64,000 nucleotides of DNA. Source: Stropharia rugosoannulata (Eukaryota; Basidiomycota; Agaricomycetes; Agaricales; Strophariaceae). How positions within the stretch are numbered: position 1 is the first letter of the stretch; every line of letters starts with the position of its first letter. Under the pieces are notes generated by a model. That model was not told where the DNA came from and ran no database searches. It worked only from the letters and a program-made list of their open reading frames with translations. Both the position numbers and the translations under genes were made by a program. The DNA lies in assembly GCA_028532985.1 (NCBI GenBank), contig JANCIK010000013.1:1798001-1862000 (forward strand), in the 5' to 3' direction. Shown here piece after piece: positions 60,437 to 64,000 of this stretch.

Positions 60437-60445
60437 GTAAAAGGA
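60437..60445. repeat. Target-site duplication, right copy
   Basis: GTAAAAGGA, identical to the left copy, follows the right inverted repeat without a gap. Confidence 0.75.
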
Positions 60446-61148
60446 AAGCCAAGATGATAAGAATGGAGGGGATGTGGAGTGGCGTACAGTTACTCCGAAT
60501 GTGCATACGAGGCGCGTTGTGGCACGTGGCTGTGCGTCGTGAGAATCGGACTTGATGCGTGCGGTTTCCGTGAGCGTAGATGGGCACGGCTCATCAGTGG
60601 AGCTACCAAATTGCAGGTCGAGAGCAGGATTGAAGACAACAAGCTGAAGATACTTGACGAGAAGATATCTGCGCTATGGTCCAAACCCTCAGAACTGGAA
60701 ATGGAATGGGTTGCGATTGAAGACGGTACGTTTTTTTTTGTTTTAATTTATGTCTCAATTGAGCGTGACTCGCTATCATAGACATCTGTATGCTAGTTTT
60801 ACATTACTTGAATTTAGTATAGTCTAAGGGTCGCCAGTTCCAGTCTTCGCCTGCACCAAGGATGCTGACTTTCAGACGGTATAATACCACTCAATAGCGC
60901 AAGCTAACCTTTCCGTCGACTCCCTTAAGACATAATTCGGGAAATATTCAAGCTGCCATAACATAGATGCTCCCGCGTCATGCAGCTCCCACAGATCAAG
61001 AGAGATAAATTATTGAGCTGGACGATGATAACGTCCAGTTAAGCAATTGTCGCCGAAGCAGGCATTGGCGCTGCGGGTGCGCGCGTTGGAAATGACGCTT
61101 GAGAAGTTGAGTCTTGATGCAATGTCGGGCGCATAACAGCCGTTCGAA
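60446..61148. other. Spacer behind DUG1, no gene recognised
   Basis: A 100-codon plus-strand frame at 60479-60781 carries a charged helix-like stretch (KILDEKISALW) but no motif or splice partner. It is not called as a gene. Confidence 0.35.
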
Positions 61149-61226
61149 AACATAGAGATATACACTGTAGTTTCAACATAGAGATATACACTGTAGTTTC
61201 AACATTGAGATATACAAGGTAGTTTA
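61149..61226. repeat. Three tandem 26 bp units
   Basis: The unit AACATAGAGATATACACTGT plus AGTTTC occurs three times head to tail. The first two copies are identical and the third has a few substitutions. Confidence 0.85.
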
Positions 61227-61254
61227 AACATCCTAAAATAACACAGAGCAGGTA

Positions 61255-61360
61255 CCACGTTCCTTTTTTTTCTTTTTTTAAAAAGAAACTTTGAGAGCTC
61301 AGAGGCAGTTTCCGAGAGGGTTCGACTTTGGAAGCAGAAAGTCAGTATACCAAGCTCCCT
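61255..61360 (-). pseudogene. Degenerate duplicate of the DUG1 terminal exon
   Basis: On the minus strand this copy repeats the last intron end (TTTCTGCTTCCAAAG), the start of the last exon (TCGAACCCTCTCGGAA) and the A-rich tail after the DUG1 stop. It carries changes that would end the frame after SNPLGNCL. It lies directly downstream of the true terminal exon. Confidence 0.7.
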
Positions 61361-61378
61361 TTTTTTTTTTACTTTGCA

Positions 61379-63194
61379 ACAGCAGCAAGCTCATAGAGGT
61401 AGGTTCCGAGAAGTTTCGACTTTGGAAACAGAAAATCAATAAAGCTATTTCATAATCAGAGATGAAATAGAAACTTACGCCCTCGATGAAATTAGACCTG
61501 TCCAGCTTTTCGTTGGTAGAGCTAAAGAAAACTTGTTAATTTTATTTTTGGTGAAATGCCAATCGAGAACTTACTGAGCACCATCGTCGCCACGACCCAT
61601 CGGGAGCAGCAACACATTGACACGCAGCGAGTCTGCGAATGTCAGAGTCACGGGAATAGATCCACCTTCACGGGTCAGGTCAGGTTCCTTGTTGTATATA
61701 GCCTTGGGTTTACTTCAGCTTAAGCACTAAATCATAAATTGGATTACACGTACCTTGGTCGCCTTCTTCGCCGCCTCATAGTTCCAATGACGGTAGTCTG
61801 CTTTCCACGGCTCCCCTCCATGCAAGTTCTCGACGTTGAGCGTGCTTTTGGTGCCCAGTTTTAAGAATTCGTTTTTGAGGTGCTCGTCCACCAGTTTGTC
61901 GACTAAATCTACCGTCTGATCTGGAACAAGACGAATGCTGAACTTTCCGGACACCTTCGCGGGAATGACAGTCTTAGCGCCCACACCGCTGAATGCGCCC
62001 TCAATGCCGTGGATGGACAAGCTGGGCTCGCGCATGCGGCCCATCAGCACGGCCGCCTTGTCGTCTGACAGAGCTATTTTCGCGCCAACGGCATCTTCGA
62101 GGTCCTTGATTGAATAATCGAGGCCATCGTAGATCGCTCTGCAGGCAAATGTCAGCCAAAGAAAAAAGATACAGACTATTTATAAAGTAAACATACAACT
62201 CGTCTGAAGTCGGGGGCGTAACCAGGTCTTCCACTCCTTTGATAAGAATGCTACCTTGAGGGGAAACAAGAGTTGAAAGCAGCTTGATAAGGTCCGTCAT
62301 AGGTTCATACACAGTGCGGCCGAAAACACCAGAATGCAGGTCGCGCGCTGGTCCGGAAACGGTGACCTTGTAGTAGGCGAGACCGCGTAGGCCGTATGTC
62401 AAAACTGGTGTGCGCGTGTTAAGCCAGTAGTTATCAGACTGCATAGGAGTGTAAGCGATGAATTGATTAACCCGGATTCTAGGACTCACAATGCAGACAC
62501 ATTCCACTCCGTCGAAGAAACCGCCCTTCTTAGATTCCCGGATGACGAGATCATCGAGTCCCTCGCTTCCGCTCTCCTCCATGCCCTCAAAGCAGAATAC
62601 TATGTTTACGGGGAGAGGCTTATTATTCTCGTGGTGGTACTGCAGGACATTCAGCCACCCGAGAATAGGACCCTTGTCGTCTGTGCTTCCGCGACCAATA
62701 AGCTGGCCGGTCTTCTCATTGATCGTTAGAGTGAACGGTTCAGTGTCCCATCCGTCCGACTTGTTCGCCTGTACCGATCGATTAGTGCATATTCACTCGA
62801 CCACCTCTCCATTTTTTTCACGCACTGGCTGGACGTCGTAGTGTCCATAGATCAGCACCGTCTTCTTGTTTGCGTCATTTCCAATACGGCCAAGAATAGC
62901 GGGCGGCAGATGCAGCTCCTCGCCGTCCATAGTGTGATTGCCGAGATCGACTAGCTGAGTGGCGACACCGAGCTGCTGGAGCTGTGCGTTCAGCCAGTTG
63001 GCCATGTCGCATACATCCTTGCGATGTTTTGCATCGCCGGAGATCCTGTATACATAGTATCTGTGAGCTTGTGCTTGGCGGGGAAAACGATCGCCCGATG
63101 CTTACGATGGGATAGCTACTGCATCGGCCAGGCGCTGGATGAACTTGTCGGCGTGGCTGTCGATGTACTCCAGGAATTCTGTTGGTGCCGGCAT
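61379..63194 (-). CDS. DUG1: Cys-Gly metallodipeptidase (glutathione degradation)
   Basis: Dug1 is an M20-family dizinc peptidase that cleaves Cys-Gly and acts in the cytosolic glutathione-degradation pathway. The start [14 protein letters not shown] is followed by AIPSISGD. The first zinc His/Asp lies in [11 protein letters not shown] and the bridging Asp in [11 protein letters not shown]. The catalytic Glu pair lies in [31 protein letters not shown] and the dimerisation lid with [10 protein letters not shown] follow. Then comes [16 protein letters not shown] and, near the end, [16 protein letters not shown] with the last zinc His in DDGAHSTNEK. About eight introns are needed; the final exon encodes [16 protein letters not shown]. 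Length is about 480 residues, normal for the family. A second, broken copy of this last exon follows in the 3' region. Confidence 0.95.
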
Positions 63195-63609
63195 TTTGAG
63201 ATCGATGGAAGGGTTGAATCAAGGAAACAGAATTAAGCCAAAATCAAGCTCAAGGTTTGTAGGCCCCGTTCGCTTTCGGGGTTTCAATTTCGTTAGTTCG
63301 GCAAGGTAATGAGATTAGTAAGAGATTAGATACAGAGCCAACGGATCAGCGCTCTGGAATTTATAACAGGGCGAATTGTATTGGTCGGAGCTCACTTGCA
63401 TGTCTCGAAGGCGCTTGCTTTAAGTCTTGAGGTCATTATAATATGCGCTGTAAACTCAGCATGTGCGACCAGAGTGGCTCAAAAAGATATCTCATCTGAT
63501 TGGCATGATTTCTCTTTCATTTTATTATTAATTGGCGTCAGGAAACCAACGACATGAACATAAAATCGCCTTAGGATACACTTAATTAATGCATTAAGAG
63601 TCCGACCAT
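63195..63609. other. Spacer between DUG1 promoter and the CBM1 enzyme gene
   Basis: No coding frame with support. It holds the DUG1 promoter and the 3' region of the CBM1 gene. Confidence 0.4.
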
Positions 63610-64000
63610 TTACTGGCACTGTATAGCAGCATACGTCAGCCGAATTTTTTTGAATAGTATGGTATGAAATTACCTGGTAGTAGTATGGGGGAGAAACGGA
63701 CACACACTTGAATCCGCTAGCACAGGTCGTTGGGCCACTAACAAAGCAAATTTAGACATACATGATTTCGCTTGAGGATAGCTGTATGCCTCTTACCTGT
63801 ATCCAGTGCCACCGCACTGACCCCATTGGGTTTGAGTAGGTCCCGCAGCAGTAGTGGTAGAGCTGACGACAGTGGGAGTGGTGGTGGGGGCGGTGGAGGT
63901 GGTGGAGGACGGGGCTACAGTCGTCGAACCTGAAGGGCCAGCAGGGGCAGATCCGGCATTCGGGCCAGCAATGCTCGTGGTGATAGGAGCCTGCTCAATG
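63610..64000 (-). CDS. C-terminal linker and CBM1 of a secreted, probably plant-wall-active enzyme (5' part outside window)
   Basis: The minus-strand frame enters from the window edge in a Ser/Thr/Pro-rich linker (SSTTSTAPTTTPTVVSSTTT). It reaches a complete cellulose-binding module, QWGQCGGTGYSGPTTC followed by ASGFKCVSVSPPYYYQCQ, then a stop. All CBM1 cysteines and the three aromatic residues (W, Y, Y) of the binding face are intact, unlike the stand-alone module at 8387-8648. Two introns interrupt the module (after GTGY and after YYYQ). Such a linker plus CBM1 is found on glycoside hydrolases, lytic polysaccharide monooxygenases and esterases. The catalytic domain lies beyond base 64000, so the enzyme class is unknown. 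Confidence 0.85.

Noticed and set aside
60479..60781. 100-codon frame near the transposon
   Set aside because: It has no recognisable domain, no splice partner and a low-complexity Phe-rich end.

Overview
The window is nuclear DNA from a filamentous basidiomycete, most likely a wood- or litter-decaying Agaricomycete. The evidence is dense genes with many 45-75 bp GT-AG introns, basidiomycete-typical orphan multi-spanning membrane proteins (DUF6533/DUF6534 type), F-box-like proteins, CBM1 modules and a LEU1/UGD/DUG1 housekeeping complement. The species is not identified. All gene models are hand-spliced from reading-frame continuity and protein-family conservation; no alignment or transcript data were available.

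Layout. 1-790: 5' part of MRE11 (minus strand), sharing a short promoter with the next gene. 1009-7813: a GDP-L-fucose block, made of a GDP-fucose-type nucleotide-sugar transporter, GDP-L-fucose synthase and GDP-mannose 4,6-dehydratase, with FAD synthase (FAD1) lying inside it on the opposite strand. 8387-8648: a tiny secreted CBM1-only protein. 9638-10174: a TA-flanked MITE-like element in a gene-poor stretch. 11434-18725: an orphan membrane protein, an F-box-like gene whose middle does not splice cleanly, an initiator tRNA-Met, a cation/proton antiporter and a DUF6533 membrane protein. 19631-29144: a poly-Q ArfGAP, a SNF2/Rad5-Uls1-like ATPase and an EST1/SMG7-like protein. 29776-33832: a PEX39-like KPWE protein, an NADH-cytochrome b5 reductase and a PTS1-bearing enoyl-CoA hydratase 2. 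34234-39760: a membrane protein of unknown function, a mitochondrial RnpA-like protein, a SUZ-domain protein (SZRD1 type) and gamma-butyrobetaine dioxygenase. 40050-43375: a tandem pair of F-box-like paralogues with a decayed gamma-butyrobetaine dioxygenase fragment between them. 44287-52032: an orphan seven-span protein, LEU1 and UDP-glucose dehydrogenase. 53323-58755: two F-box/LRR-like genes and a hairpin-type membrane protein. 59720-60445: an inverted-repeat element with a perfect 9 bp target duplication. 61149-63194: DUG1 with a duplicated terminal exon and a 26 bp tandem repeat behind it. 63610-64000: the C-terminus of a CBM1-bearing secreted enzyme.

How genes work together. GMD and GFUS convert GDP-mannose to GDP-L-fucose in the cytosol, and the transporter would carry it into the Golgi. 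These three steps adjoining in one locus is the most coherent pathway signal in the window. UGD1 adds UDP-glucuronate to the sugar-nucleotide supply but lies about 43 kb away. PEX39 (PTS2 import), the PTS1 hydratase (beta-oxidation) and gamma-butyrobetaine dioxygenase (carnitine synthesis) all touch peroxisomal fatty-acid use within about 10 kb. They are separated by unrelated genes, so this may be coincidence.
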